A stretch of DNA of 64,000 nt from Lachnospiraceae bacterium (GTDB taxonomy: Bacteria > Bacillota > Clostridia > Lachnospirales > Lachnospiraceae). Position numbers and translations under genes: made by a program. Positions 34,963 to 44,322 of the stretch are shown here, in pieces (the first letter of the stretch is position 1; the number at the start of each line of letters is the position of its first letter). The DNA lies in the NCBI GenBank assembly GCA_017624235.1, contig JAGANL010000006.1, positions 173,524 to 237,523 of the forward strand, written 5' to 3'. The notes beneath the pieces were generated by a model. It saw nothing but the letters and a program-made list of their open reading frames with translations. It searched no databases and was not told the origin of the DNA.

Positions 34963-36294
34963 ATGACAGGAGGACGCAGGCTCCCAGGGTATGAGAGGCT
35001 GCAAAATGAAATGAGAGAACGTGAATTACTGGTATATAAGGAATTGGAGGACGGCGACCTGTTTTTTGACATGGCCTGGCTGATGGAGGAATATGCGGAC
35101 GATTATTATAATATCGAGGATAAAAGAGCGCTTCTGTATGAATGTATCCATGAGCTGCTAGATATGGCAGGACATATGGGCTTCTATGGGAATCTCTGGC
35201 ACTGCTATCTGACCAATCTGCTGGTCAACAACGAAAATACCTACAGCCTGGCATGTGAGATTACCGGAGCGGTAGAGGGAACGATAAATGATGCGGTATT
35301 GCATGATTTTACGATTTTAAAAGAATTTTACGATTATGATTTTACCGATATGATAAACTACTTAGGTGCAGACGGTTTTTCCTTTGTGCTGGATTATAAG
35401 GGCAATGAGGAAAGCAAGGTATACAACAGACGCATCCGCGACCGGATCTGTTCCCTGGCGGTGAAGTTTAACGAGGCCTCCGATCCACAGGAAATGAAGG
35501 ATCGCATGACGGAATTTTACGGGGAATACGGAGTTGGTAAGTTCGGTTTACATAAAGCATTCCGCATCGAGCATGGAGAAAACGGAGTCGAGATCAAGCC
35601 GATTCAGAATATTGCGCATGTACATCTGGATGATCTGGTGGGCTATGAGATTCCGAAGAAGAAGCTGGTCGATAATACGCTGGCGTTTGTGGAAGGCAAG
35701 AAGGCCAATAACTGTCTGTTATTCGGAGATGCAGGAACCGGAAAATCCTCCAGCATCAAGGCAATCGCCAATGAGTACTATACCAGGGGACTTCGTATCA
35801 TAGAGGTCTACAAGCATCAGTTTCAGGATTTGAATGATGTCATAGCGCAGATCAAGAACCGTCATTATAAATTTATCATCTATATGGATGATCTGAGCTT
35901 TGAGGAGTTTGAAATCGAGTATAAATACTTAAAGGCTGTCATCGAAGGCGGATTGGAGAAAAAACCGCAGAATGTGCTGATTTATGCAACTTCTAACCGC
36001 AGACATCTGATTCGGGAGAACTTCAGTGACAAGGAAGAGGTCAGGGAGGATATGCATACCTCTGATACGGTACAGGAGAAGTTGTCCTTAGTGGCCCGTT
36101 TTGGCGTGACGATTTATTTTGGAGCACCGGATAAGAAGCAGTTCCAGCAGATTGTGCGTTCTCTGGCGGAACGGAACCATATTGAACTGCCGGAGGAGGA
36201 GCTGTTGCTGGAGGCGAATAAGTGGGAGCTTTCGCACGGGGGACTTTCGGGAAGAACCGCACAGCAGTTTATTGATTATCTGCTTGGAAAATAG
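34963..36294 (+). CDS. DUF815-family AAA ATPase
   Basis: About 443 residues. A helical N-terminal region (to about 225) precedes a AAA core with Walker A FGDAGTGKSS, Walker B FIIYMDDLSF, YATSNRRHL (sensor 1) and a C-terminal lid. This is the DUF815 ATP-binding family found widely in Clostridia, function unknown. The start is uncertain: ATG 34963 lacks a good RBS, and ATG 35011 (MRERELLV) and TTG 34924 are alternatives. It precedes ppx and ppk on the same strand. Confidence 0.78.
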   Translation: MTGGRRLPGYERLQNEMRERELLVYKELEDGDLFFDMAWLMEEYADDYYNIEDKRALLYECIHELLDMAGHMGFYGNLWHCYLTNLLVNNENTYSLACEITGAVEGTINDAVLHDFTILKEFYDYDFTDMINYLGADGFSFVLDYKGNEESKVYNRRIRDRICSLAVKFNEASDPQEMKDRMTEFYGEYGVGKFGLHKAFRIEHGENGVEIKPIQNIAHVHLDDLVGYEIPKKKLVDNTLAFVEGKKANNCLLFGDAGTGKSSSIKAIANEYYTRGLRIIEVYKHQFQDLNDVIAQIKNRHYKFIIYMDDLSFEEFEIEYKYLKAVIEGGLEKKPQNVLIYATSNRRHLIRENFSDKEEVREDMHTSDTVQEKLSLVARFGVTIYFGAPDKKQFQQIVRSLAERNHIELPEEELLLEANKWELSHGGLSGRTAQQFIDYLLGK

Positions 36295-36328
36295 AGCATA
36301 AGACAAAAGCAAACAGGAGGAACTCGGA

Positions 36329-37873
36329 ATGAGTGTGAAGACCTTTGCGGCCATTGTGGTCGGTTCATATGAAATTTCTATGAAAATTTTTGAATGCTCC
36401 AACCGGAGCAGAGTGCATGAAATTGACTTCATCCGCAAAAAAATCGATCTTGGTACGGATACCTATGCAACCGGGAAAATCAGCTATGAGCGTATGGACG
36501 AGCTGTGCAGCCTGCTTTGTGAATTTAAACAGATTATGCAGACCTATCGGGTCGAGGACTATACGGCATATGGAACCAGTGCCATCCGGGAGACGGAAAA
36601 TACAATGATTATTCTGGATCAGATCAGGCTTCGCACCGGCATCCGGGTAAGCGTGCTGAGCAATTCAGAACAGCGTTTTCTGGACTACAAGTCCATTGCC
36701 ATCCGGGGCGAGGACTTTAATAAGATCATTGGAAAGGGCACTGCCATTGTAGACATTGGAGGTGGAAGCATCCAGATTTCCCTGTTTGATATGGACCGTC
36801 TCGTGACAACACAGAATATGCGTCTGGGTGTGCTCAGGCTCAGGGAACGGCTGTTAAAGCTTCAGACAAGTCCGTCCAAATATGAAGAGCTGATTGATGA
36901 AATGGTCAGTACGCAGCTATCTGTTTTTAAAAAGCTGTATTTGAAGGACAGAGAGATTCAAAATGTCATCCTGGTGGATGATTATGTATCCCAGATTATG
37001 CACGGGCACGTGGAAAAGACGGGGAAAGAGGGCTATGTCAAGGCAGAGCAGTTTGACCAGTTTGTCAGTCACATCAAGAAGCATAATTCCGTAGAGGTGT
37101 CCAGATATCTCGGAGTGACGGAGGAGGATGCGTTCTTACTGTTCATCTCTTCTGTGATGACAAACCGTCTGTTAAAGCTGATGGATGCCCGGATTCTTTG
37201 GGCGCCGGGAGCGACTCTGGCAGATGGTATGGCATATGAATATGCGGAAAAGAATAAGCTGTTTGTACCGGAGCATGATTTTGAGCAGGATATCATTGCC
37301 TGTGCACAGAACATCAGCAAACGGTACATGGGCAGCCGTAAACGGGGAGAAACGCTGGAACAGATCTGTCTGACGATTTTTGACAGTATGAAAAAGGTGC
37401 ATGGACTGGGAAAACGGGAAAGGCTGTTGCTAAGGCTTTCAGCCCTGCTGCATGACTGTGGGAAATATATCAGTATGGTCAATGTGGGGGAATGCTCCTA
37501 CAGTATTATTATGGGGACGGAGATTATCGGGTTGTCCCATCGGGAAAGAGAAATTGTGGCAAGCGTTGTAAAATACAATCATCTGGATTTTGCGTATTAC
37601 AAGGAGCAGGGAAAAATGACAGACCTGGCTTCCGGGGACTATCTGGCCGTAGCCAAGCTGGTGGCAATTCTGCGTGTGGCCAATGGACTGGATCGCAGCC
37701 ATAAGCAGAAATTTAAGTATATTAAGGCCAGCCTCAAGGAGGATAAACTGATTTTAACGGTGGATACGCTGGAGGATATTACACTGGAAAAGGGACTGTT
37801 TGACGGAAAGGCAGATTTCTTTGAAGAGGTATACAGCATCCGTCCGGTGATTAAGCAAAAAAAGGTTTTTTAG
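36329..37873 (+). CDS. ppx: Ppx/GppA phosphatase with C-terminal HD domain
   Basis: A 514-residue protein. The N-terminal ASKHA-type fold (to about 300) carries the phosphate-binding loop IVDIGGGSIQIS and a GTSAIRE motif. The C-terminal HD-like domain (about 330-510) has ALLHDCGKYI. It should hydrolyse polyphosphate and perhaps (p)ppGpp. Lying 19 bases before ppk, it forms a polyphosphate synthesis/degradation pair. RBS AGGAGG. Confidence 0.88.
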   Translation: MSVKTFAAIVVGSYEISMKIFECSNRSRVHEIDFIRKKIDLGTDTYATGKISYERMDELCSLLCEFKQIMQTYRVEDYTAYGTSAIRETENTMIILDQIRLRTGIRVSVLSNSEQRFLDYKSIAIRGEDFNKIIGKGTAIVDIGGGSIQISLFDMDRLVTTQNMRLGVLRLRERLLKLQTSPSKYEELIDEMVSTQLSVFKKLYLKDREIQNVILVDDYVSQIMHGHVEKTGKEGYVKAEQFDQFVSHIKKHNSVEVSRYLGVTEEDAFLLFISSVMTNRLLKLMDARILWAPGATLADGMAYEYAEKNKLFVPEHDFEQDIIACAQNISKRYMGSRKRGETLEQICLTIFDSMKKVHGLGKRERLLLRLSALLHDCGKYISMVNVGECSYSIIMGTEIIGLSHREREIVASVVKYNHLDFAYYKEQGKMTDLASGDYLAVAKLVAILRVANGLDRSHKQKFKYIKASLKEDKLILTVDTLEDITLEKGLFDGKADFFEEVYSIRPVIKQKKVF

Positions 37874-37892
37874 GATAAAGGTGGGAAAGATC

Positions 37893-40085
37893 ATGGGAGA
37901 TAAACAAAATTTTACAGATCCATCTCTTTTTACGAACAGGGAGCTGAGCTGGACGCTGTTCAATGAACGGGTTTTGAGCGAGGCGCGGGATAAGACGATT
38001 CCGCTGTTTGAACGCTTAAAGTTTCTGAGCATTACAGCCTCCAATCTGGATGAATTTTTTATGGTTCGTGTAGCTTCCTTGAAGGATATGGTGAGCGCTA
38101 ATTACAAAAAGCCGGATATTGCCGGGATGACCCCGAAGGAGCAGCTGGAGGAGCTGAATCTGGCTACGCACAAAATTGTGGCTCAGCAGTATTCGACCTA
38201 TAAGCGTTCTCTTTTGCCGCAGCTGCTGGCAAACGGTCTGCGTGTGATTGAGCGGCATGAGGATCTGACAGAGGAAGAGGGCATATATGTCGACCGCTAT
38301 TTTGAAGAGAATGTATATCCGGTTCTGACGCCAATGGCGGTGGATTCTTCCAGACCGTTTCCTCTGATCCGCAACAAGTCCCTGAATATCGGAGCTCTGG
38401 TTTGTAAGAAATCAGGGGGGAAAGGCTCCGGCAGAGTGAATGACGGAGAGAAAACGGCAGGGATGGCAGAGTCGGAGGGAGGCTCTTTAGAGTTTGCCAC
38501 CGTACAGGTACCCAGTGTGCTTGCAAGAATCGTCCCGGTTCCGGCCAGGGAAGAGGGGGTACGCTCTGTTATTTTACTGGAGGAAATAATTGAACGAAAT
38601 ATCAGCAAATTATTCCTGAATTATGATATTGTCTGCGCTTATCCGTTCCGTATCATGCGAAATGCGGATTTGACGATTGATGAGGACGAGGCAGAGGATC
38701 TGTTAAAAGAAATCGAGAAACAGATTAAAAAGAGGCAGTGGGGGCAGGCCATTCGTCTGGAGGTGGAAGCCGGTATCGATAAGCGTCTGTTAAAGATCAT
38801 TCAGGATGAGCTGGACATTGAAACTCCGGATATCTATAAGATTGACGGGCCGCTGGATTTGACCTTCCTGATGAAGATGTATGGTCTGGATGGATTTTCA
38901 CACTTAAAGAATGAGCCGTATACACCACAGCCGGTACCGGAGATTGCCCCGGAGGAGGATATTTTTGAACAGATTCGGAAAGGGGATATCCTGCTGCATC
39001 ATCCGTACCAGACCTTTACTCCGGTCGTGGACTTTATCCGTCAGGCAGCAAAGGATGAGAATGTGCTGGCCATCAAGCAGACTCTCTATCGTGTCAGCGG
39101 AAATTCTCCGATTATTGCAGCGCTGGCTCAGGCTGCAGAAAACGGTAAGCAGGTATCGGTACTGGTGGAATTGAAGGCCCGATTTGACGAAGAAAATAAT
39201 ATCGTGTGGGCGAGGAAGCTGGAGAAAGCAGGCTGTCACGTAATCTATGGACTGGTCGGCTTAAAGACGCACAGCAAGATTACGCTGGTGGTTCGGAGGG
39301 AAGAGGATGGTATTCGCCGTTATGTGCATCTGGGAACCGGAAATTATAATGATGCGACGGCAAAGCTGTATACCGATCTCGGCCTTTTGACCTGTAAGGA
39401 GGCAATCGGAGAGGATGCCACTGCCGTATTTAATATGCTCTCAGGATATTCTGAGCCGCTTTCCTGGAATAAGCTGGCCGTGGCGCCGCTGTGGCTGAAG
39501 GATCGTTTCCTGTATCTGATCCGCAGAGAGGCAGAGCATGCAAAGGAAGGGCGTCCGGCACATATCATTGCCAAAATGAACTCTCTTTGTGACAGGGATA
39601 TTATGGCGGCCTTATATGAGGCCAGTGCAGCCGGGGTAAAGATTGAGCTGATTGTGCGGGGCATCTGTTGTCTGCGGGTTGGCATTCCGGGTATCAGCGA
39701 GAATATATCGGTACGTTCCATTGTCGGTAATTTCCTGGAGCATGGCAGAATCTTTTATTTTGAAAATGACGGAAACAGCGAGGTATTCATGGGCAGCGCC
39801 GACTGGATGCCGAGAAATTTAGAGCGCCGTGTCGAAATCCTTTTTCCGGTAGAGGATCCTGTCCTAAAGGAAAAGGTGATGCATGTTCTGGAGGGACAGC
39901 TCAAGGATACAGTGAAGGCGCATATACTGATGCCGTCCGGTGAATATGAAAAGGTGGATAAAAGAGGAAAAGTATTGTATAATTCTCAGGAAAGCTTTTG
40001 CAGGGAGGCCATGGAGGCCGCACGGCAGAACAGGGAAGAGCATAGCAGAGTGTTCATTCCGGAGACACATGTGGAAGGAAAATAA
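37893..40085 (+). CDS. ppk1: Polyphosphate kinase 1
   Basis: A 730-residue Ppk1. N-terminal NRELSWTLFNERVL is diagnostic. The two PLD-like catalytic domains show the VELKARFDEENN motif, the autophosphorylated His in VHLGTGNYN and a second His in LEHGRIFYFEN. It reversibly polymerises the gamma-phosphate of ATP. ATG 37893 matches family N-termini, with AAGGTGG upstream; GTG 37881 is a less likely start. Confidence 0.95.
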   Translation: MGDKQNFTDPSLFTNRELSWTLFNERVLSEARDKTIPLFERLKFLSITASNLDEFFMVRVASLKDMVSANYKKPDIAGMTPKEQLEELNLATHKIVAQQYSTYKRSLLPQLLANGLRVIERHEDLTEEEGIYVDRYFEENVYPVLTPMAVDSSRPFPLIRNKSLNIGALVCKKSGGKGSGRVNDGEKTAGMAESEGGSLEFATVQVPSVLARIVPVPAREEGVRSVILLEEIIERNISKLFLNYDIVCAYPFRIMRNADLTIDEDEAEDLLKEIEKQIKKRQWGQAIRLEVEAGIDKRLLKIIQDELDIETPDIYKIDGPLDLTFLMKMYGLDGFSHLKNEPYTPQPVPEIAPEEDIFEQIRKGDILLHHPYQTFTPVVDFIRQAAKDENVLAIKQTLYRVSGNSPIIAALAQAAENGKQVSVLVELKARFDEENNIVWARKLEKAGCHVIYGLVGLKTHSKITLVVRREEDGIRRYVHLGTGNYNDATAKLYTDLGLLTCKEAIGEDATAVFNMLSGYSEPLSWNKLAVAPLWLKDRFLYLIRREAEHAKEGRPAHIIAKMNSLCDRDIMAALYEASAAGVKIELIVRGICCLRVGIPGISENISVRSIVGNFLEHGRIFYFENDGNSEVFMGSADWMPRNLERRVEILFPVEDPVLKEKVMHVLEGQLKDTVKAHILMPSGEYEKVDKRGKVLYNSQESFCREAMEAARQNREEHSRVFIPETHVEGK

Positions 40086-40092
40086 TCAGTAT

Positions 40093-40671
40093 ATGAAGAA
40101 AATGATATTGGCATCGGGTTCGCCCAGAAGAAAGGAACTGCTGACACAGATTGGGTTTGCATTCGATGTGATACCGAGCACGAAGGAAGAGGTGCGAAGC
40201 AGCAAGGTACCGGAAGAACTGGTACAGGAGCTTTCCTATCAGAAGGCCATGGATGTGGCGGCCTGTACAGAGGAAGGAAGGCTCGTCATCGGAGCGGATA
40301 CTTTAGTGGCCTGCGAAGGTCAGATTATGGGGAAGCCAGAGGATAAAGAGCAGGCGGCAGAAATGCTGCGTGCTCTTTCCGGCAATACGCATCAGGTTTA
40401 TACCGGAGTCACTGTCGTGATGCGGGAAGGGGAAGATTTTGAATATTTCACCTTTTTTGAAAAGACGGATGTGTACGTTTATGAGCTGTCCGAACGGGAG
40501 ATTCAGGATTATATCCGGACGGGAGAGCCGATGGACAAGGCAGGCTCCTATGGGATACAGGGGGCATTTGCCAGATACATCAAAGGAATCTGCGGAGATT
40601 ACAATAATGTAGTCGGACTGCCGGTAGCCAGATTGTATCAGGAACTGAAGAAGAGAGGGCTGGCAGAATGA
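40093..40671 (+). CDS. maf: Maf-like nucleotide pyrophosphatase
   Basis: A 192-residue Maf protein. N-terminal MILASGSPRRKELL, the catalytic GADTLV, the GKPEDKEQA segment and C-terminal YGIQGAFARYIKGICGDYNNVVGLP are hallmark motifs. It hydrolyses non-canonical or selected nucleoside triphosphates (dTTP/UTP type) and is linked to septum control in Bacillus. ATG 40093 is preferred; the long upstream frame lies inside ppk1. It overlaps the next gene by 4 bases. Confidence 0.92.
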   Translation: MKKMILASGSPRRKELLTQIGFAFDVIPSTKEEVRSSKVPEELVQELSYQKAMDVAACTEEGRLVIGADTLVACEGQIMGKPEDKEQAAEMLRALSGNTHQVYTGVTVVMREGEDFEYFTFFEKTDVYVYELSEREIQDYIRTGEPMDKAGSYGIQGAFARYIKGICGDYNNVVGLPVARLYQELKKRGLAE

Positions 40672-41354
40672 GTGTGGAACGTAATACGGGGACAAATACC
40701 AAAACCAAAAGGCTGGTCGTATTCGATCTGGATGGAACGCTTTCGGACTCTCTGGATTCCATTACGATTTCTGCCAATAAGGCCATCGGAGCCTATGGCT
40801 TTGCACCCTATGACAGGGAGCGGTATAAATATTTCGTGGGAGACGGAGCGGACGAGCTTCTGCGCCGCTGTCTGATCCATGGTGGAGATCCGCAGCTAGT
40901 GCATTTTGAAGAGGTTCGTACAGAATATAAAAAGGTGTTTGAGGAATACTGTATGTACCACGTGGATCCTTATGAAGGAATCCGGGAAGTGCTTGCAGAA
41001 TTGAAGAAAAAGCAGGTAAAGATTGCTGTGCTGTCCAATAAGCCGCATCCACGTACGGTGGATGTCATTCGTGCATTGTTTGGAGAGGGCTATTTTGACT
41101 GTGTGCAGGGACAGACACCGGAAATTGAGAGAAAGCCCAGCCCGGAGGGTGTCTTTGCCATCAGCAGAACACTGGATATACCGATAGAGGATATGCTGTA
41201 TGTCGGCGATACGAGCACCGATATGAAGACCGGTAAGAGCGCCGGTGCGTTTACCATCGGAGTCCTGTGGGGCTTTCGTGAGAAAGAAGAATTGGAGGAA
41301 AATCACGCGGATGCGATTATTGCACATCCGTCTGAGATATTGCGGTATTTATGA
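40668..41354 (+). CDS. HAD phosphatase, phosphoglycolate-phosphatase-like
   Basis: A 228-residue HAD subfamily I hydrolase. Motif I VFDLDGTLSDS (about residue 18), motif II LSNKPH, motif III Lys in ERKPSP and motif IV YVGDTSTDM are in order, with an alpha-helical cap between I and II. The Gph class acts on phosphoglycolate or other small sugar phosphates. It overlaps maf and the next HAD gene by 4 bases on each side, so the three are translationally coupled. Confidence 0.9.
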   Translation: MSVERNTGTNTKTKRLVVFDLDGTLSDSLDSITISANKAIGAYGFAPYDRERYKYFVGDGADELLRRCLIHGGDPQLVHFEEVRTEYKKVFEEYCMYHVDPYEGIREVLAELKKKQVKIAVLSNKPHPRTVDVIRALFGEGYFDCVQGQTPEIERKPSPEGVFAISRTLDIPIEDMLYVGDTSTDMKTGKSAGAFTIGVLWGFREKEELEENHADAIIAHPSEILRYL

Positions 41355-42193
41355 TAAAAATGATTGCAACCGATATTGACGGTACGCTGGTGAAGGACTC
41401 TTCACCGGAAATCTATGAGGAGTTTCCGAGGCTTGTGAAAAGGCTTAGGGATGCAGGCTATCTGTTTGTGGCAGCCAGCGGCAGAGCTTATCCGAGCATT
41501 CGGAATATGTTCCGTGAGGTCGCTGATGAAATCGTGTACATTGCGGAAAATGGAGCCCATATGATTGAACAGGGCCGGGATTTGTCCGTGACCAAAATGA
41601 AACGGGAGGATGTCTGCGGCATCATGCAGGATTTAAGAGAGCTTTATCCGCTTGGCTGCAATGTGGTGGTCTCCACACCGGAATGCACACTTCTGGAGAG
41701 TAAGGATCAAAATTTTATTGATTTTATGCTGCACCATTATCACAATAAGATTCGGCTGGTGGAGGATGTGCTGGCAGAGGATGTAGACATTTTGAAAATA
41801 GCAGTGCACAAGCCGGGAAGCATCCGTTCCCTGGGGGAAGAAAGACTGATTCCAAAGTGGCAGGATAAGGTCAAGACCTGTATGGCAGGTGAGGAATGGG
41901 TTGATTTTATGGATGCTTCGGTGGATAAAGGAAATGCGCTTCGATTTTTGCAGGAATATTTCGATATCCTGCCGGAAGAGACGATGGCCTTTGGAGACAA
42001 TGCGAATGATATCGGTATGCTGCAGACGGCAGGTATCAGCTTTGCAGTGGAGAATGCCAGGGACGAAGTAAAGAGTGCGGCAAAATACACCTGTCCGGGA
42101 TATGAGCAGAGAGGTGTATATAATACATTATGTAAACTGTTGGAGCACGAGCTGGAAAGTATGGGAGGTGAAACGAATGACAACGGATTTTGA
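41351..42193 (+). CDS. Cof-type HAD-IIB phosphatase
   Basis: A 280-residue HAD-IIB enzyme. Motif I is ATDIDGTLVKD, motif II AASGRAYPS, the cap includes AENGAHM, the Lys of motif III is in SVDKGNAL and motif IV is AFGDNANDIGML. The family dephosphorylates sugar phosphates, nucleotides or flavin/PLP-type substrates; the substrate cannot be predicted. ATG 41351 overlaps the previous stop (ATGA), and its 3' end overlaps the next small gene. Confidence 0.9.
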   Translation: MIKMIATDIDGTLVKDSSPEIYEEFPRLVKRLRDAGYLFVAASGRAYPSIRNMFREVADEIVYIAENGAHMIEQGRDLSVTKMKREDVCGIMQDLRELYPLGCNVVVSTPECTLLESKDQNFIDFMLHHYHNKIRLVEDVLAEDVDILKIAVHKPGSIRSLGEERLIPKWQDKVKTCMAGEEWVDFMDASVDKGNALRFLQEYFDILPEETMAFGDNANDIGMLQTAGISFAVENARDEVKSAAKYTCPGYEQRGVYNTLCKLLEHELESMGGETNDNGF

Positions 42194-42443
42194 TGAAAAA
42201 GTTCTGCAGGCCTTTTTGGAGAAACAGGAGCAGCTTTTCCCGGAGCCGGTAGCGGAGAACGAAGCCGAGGCCGAAGCGTATCTGGAGGAGTGTATGGCTG
42301 TGGTAGCAGACAGCGTACAGGAGGTGCTGGACTATTTTGAAGAAGAGGGCGTAGATACGGAGGGAGCCGGAGCGGAGGATATTTTGGAGGCTTCCGAGGT
42401 ATTTGAGGTCGGAGACGGCAGATATCTGATTGTGGAGGGCTGA
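42177..42443 (+). CDS. Small acidic unknown protein
   Basis: An 88-residue protein unusually rich in Glu and Asp, largely helical, ending in a short strand-like DGRYLIVEG. The start at 42177 is set by the excellent RBS GGGAGGTG; the longer open frame to 42075 is inside the HAD gene and lacks a start signal. It overlaps the 3' end of the Cof gene by 17 bases. No family is recognised. It is the last gene of the maf-HAD run. Confidence 0.7.
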   Translation: MTTDFDEKVLQAFLEKQEQLFPEPVAENEAEAEAYLEECMAVVADSVQEVLDYFEEEGVDTEGAGAEDILEASEVFEVGDGRYLIVEG

Positions 42444-42520
42444 TTTTAAAATGAAGTGGGGTAGGCCGCAGCCCGTCCATCGCCGTGTCTGGGGCCTCTT
42501 TTGGTTCTGCAGATAGGAAT

Positions 42521-43330
42521 TTATTTGATGTATTGCTCCAGTACGAGAGCCAGACCGTCGTGGTCATTGTCCTGTGGGGTGATGATATCGGCGGCTTTTT
42601 TTACGTCCTCTGTTCCGTTACACATGGCGATGCCGGTTCCGGCGGCCTGCAGCATGGAGATGTCGTTGCCCTGATCGCCTGCGGCGAGGGAGTCGGAAAG
42701 TGGGATGTTCAGAAGGGAACAGAGCTTTTTGACAGAGGCCCCTTTGCCCGCTGTGGCCGGAAAAATCTCCAATAGATACTGGTTGGAGTAGACCAGCGTG
42801 CACTTTCCTTCAGCCCATGGAAGAAGGGAGAGCCGGAAGCGTTCCAGCTTTTCTGGGTCGGTCAGCTCGATGGCAAGGCATTTGCAGGGAGAGTCTGTAA
42901 GCAGCGAGGCCGGGTCGTCTGCAAAGCGGACGTGCAGGTGGATGTTACGGCGATAGAAGGCAATCTCCCTGCCGTCCACGGGGCTTAGAATCGCAGTATC
43001 GGAATAAGTGTGGCAGTAGATACCGGCTTCCCTGGCAGCATGAAGGATGTGTGCGGCCTGCTCCATGGAAAGGCCGTCCTTATAAAGGATGCGGTCGGTA
43101 TCGCATTCATAGATACAGCCGCCGTTAAAGCCGATCAGATACATTCCGGGATAGTCTAATTTCAGGGTTTCTTTAACCTCCTGAATACTGGGCAGAGGCC
43201 GTCCGGAGCAGAGCACCAGCTTATGTCCGGCCTTACTAAAACGGTTTAGTACCTGTCTCGTATAAGCAGATATTTCCTTTCGTTCCGTCAGCAGGGTACC
43301 GTCTAAGTCGGTAAAAAGTATTTTTGACAT
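42521..43330 (-). CDS. Cof-type HAD-IIB phosphatase
   Basis: A 269-residue HAD-IIB protein with motif I FTDLDGTLLTE, motif II CSGRPLPS, the FNGGCIY segment at the cap, motif III Lys in GKGASVKK and motif IV AAGDQGNDISML. It is related in class, but not closely, to the plus-strand Cof gene that ends near 42193. The substrate is unknown. It is convergent with the small acidic gene and about 100 bases from the PHP gene upstream. Confidence 0.9.
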   Translation of the reverse strand: MSKILFTDLDGTLLTERKEISAYTRQVLNRFSKAGHKLVLCSGRPLPSIQEVKETLKLDYPGMYLIGFNGGCIYECDTDRILYKDGLSMEQAAHILHAAREAGIYCHTYSDTAILSPVDGREIAFYRRNIHLHVRFADDPASLLTDSPCKCLAIELTDPEKLERFRLSLLPWAEGKCTLVYSNQYLLEIFPATAGKGASVKKLCSLLNIPLSDSLAAGDQGNDISMLQAAGTGIAMCNGTEDVKKAADIITPQDNDHDGLALVLEQYIK

Positions 43331-43434
43331 GTCGTTTGTATCCTTTCCGATTTAGAATGTATTTAAAATGTATGTCAGAGTTCCATGTATTTCAGCTCAG
43401 ACAGTTTTGATGTAGCAGGAAAGCTCCCGGAATA

Positions 43435-44322
43435 TTAACGGATTCCGAGAGCTGTTTTGATGTTCCACATAATTTCATCCGGCACACAGAGCTTTCCGTA
43501 ACCGCAGCCTAAATCCAGCTTCGGTTTGTTGTTGCCGTGAAAATCCGAACCGCCGCTTGGAAGCAGGGCGTATTTCTTTGCCAGCGCTGTCATTTGGCGT
43601 ATTTCTGCCGGAGTATAGGTGGAATAGATACATTCCATTCCCATCAGTCCGGCTTCCTTTAGTTCGGATACCAGCTTTTCCAGACGGTCATCACTCATAT
43701 GATAGAGCGTTGGGTGTGCAAGCACCGGAAAGCCGCCGCTGTCCAGCACCAGTCTGACGGCCTGTGCCGGGGTGACCTTTTCCCTTGGAACAAAATAGGG
43801 TGTGTGGTCGCCGATGTAACGGTCAAAGGCCTCGGGCATGCTCTTTACATAGCCGTAATCGAGCAGATAACGGGCATAGTGTGCTCTGGTGATGACAGCA
43901 TCCGGGAATGCGGCCAGAAGCTTTTCGTAGGTAATATCAATGCCTGCGTTCTGGAGATTTTGGCACATCTTTTCATTTCTTAAAATGCGGGAGTCCACAA
44001 AGGCCTGGATCTGTGACTGAAATACAGGAGCATGATGGTCAATAAAAAGGCCTACGATGTGGATATCTTTGGACATATATTCCGTGGAGAACTCGATGCC
44101 GGGAATGACCTCGACTGTCGGCATCGGTTCTTTGGAATCGGAACTGACGGATGCCTCACGGGCCTTTTGACTGGCATAAGTCATGGCTTCATCGATTCCT
44201 GCCGTGGTATCATGGTCGGTCAAGGCGAAGGCGGAGAGTCCTTTTTGGATTGCGTAATCCAAAAGCTCTGTCGGAGTAAAGCTCCCGTCTGAGCGGTTGG
44301 AATGTACATGTAAGTCTACCAT
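43435..44322 (-). CDS. PHP phosphoesterase, YciV/RNase AM-like
   Basis: A 295-residue PHP enzyme. MVDLHVHSNRSDG, ALTDHDTTAG, PGIEFSTEY, FPVLAHPTLY and SGGSDFHG supply the metal ligands. The order and length match the TrpH/YciV group, whose E. coli member is a 3',5'-nucleoside bisphosphate phosphatase and 5'-3' exoribonuclease. Its start overlaps the ABC-F stop by one base, so the two are co-translated. A second, more distant PHP gene is at 6280-7068. Confidence 0.88.
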   Translation of the reverse strand: MVDLHVHSNRSDGSFTPTELLDYAIQKGLSAFALTDHDTTAGIDEAMTYASQKAREASVSSDSKEPMPTVEVIPGIEFSTEYMSKDIHIVGLFIDHHAPVFQSQIQAFVDSRILRNEKMCQNLQNAGIDITYEKLLAAFPDAVITRAHYARYLLDYGYVKSMPEAFDRYIGDHTPYFVPREKVTPAQAVRLVLDSGGFPVLAHPTLYHMSDDRLEKLVSELKEAGLMGMECIYSTYTPAEIRQMTALAKKYALLPSGGSDFHGNNKPKLDLGCGYGKLCVPDEIMWNIKTALGIR

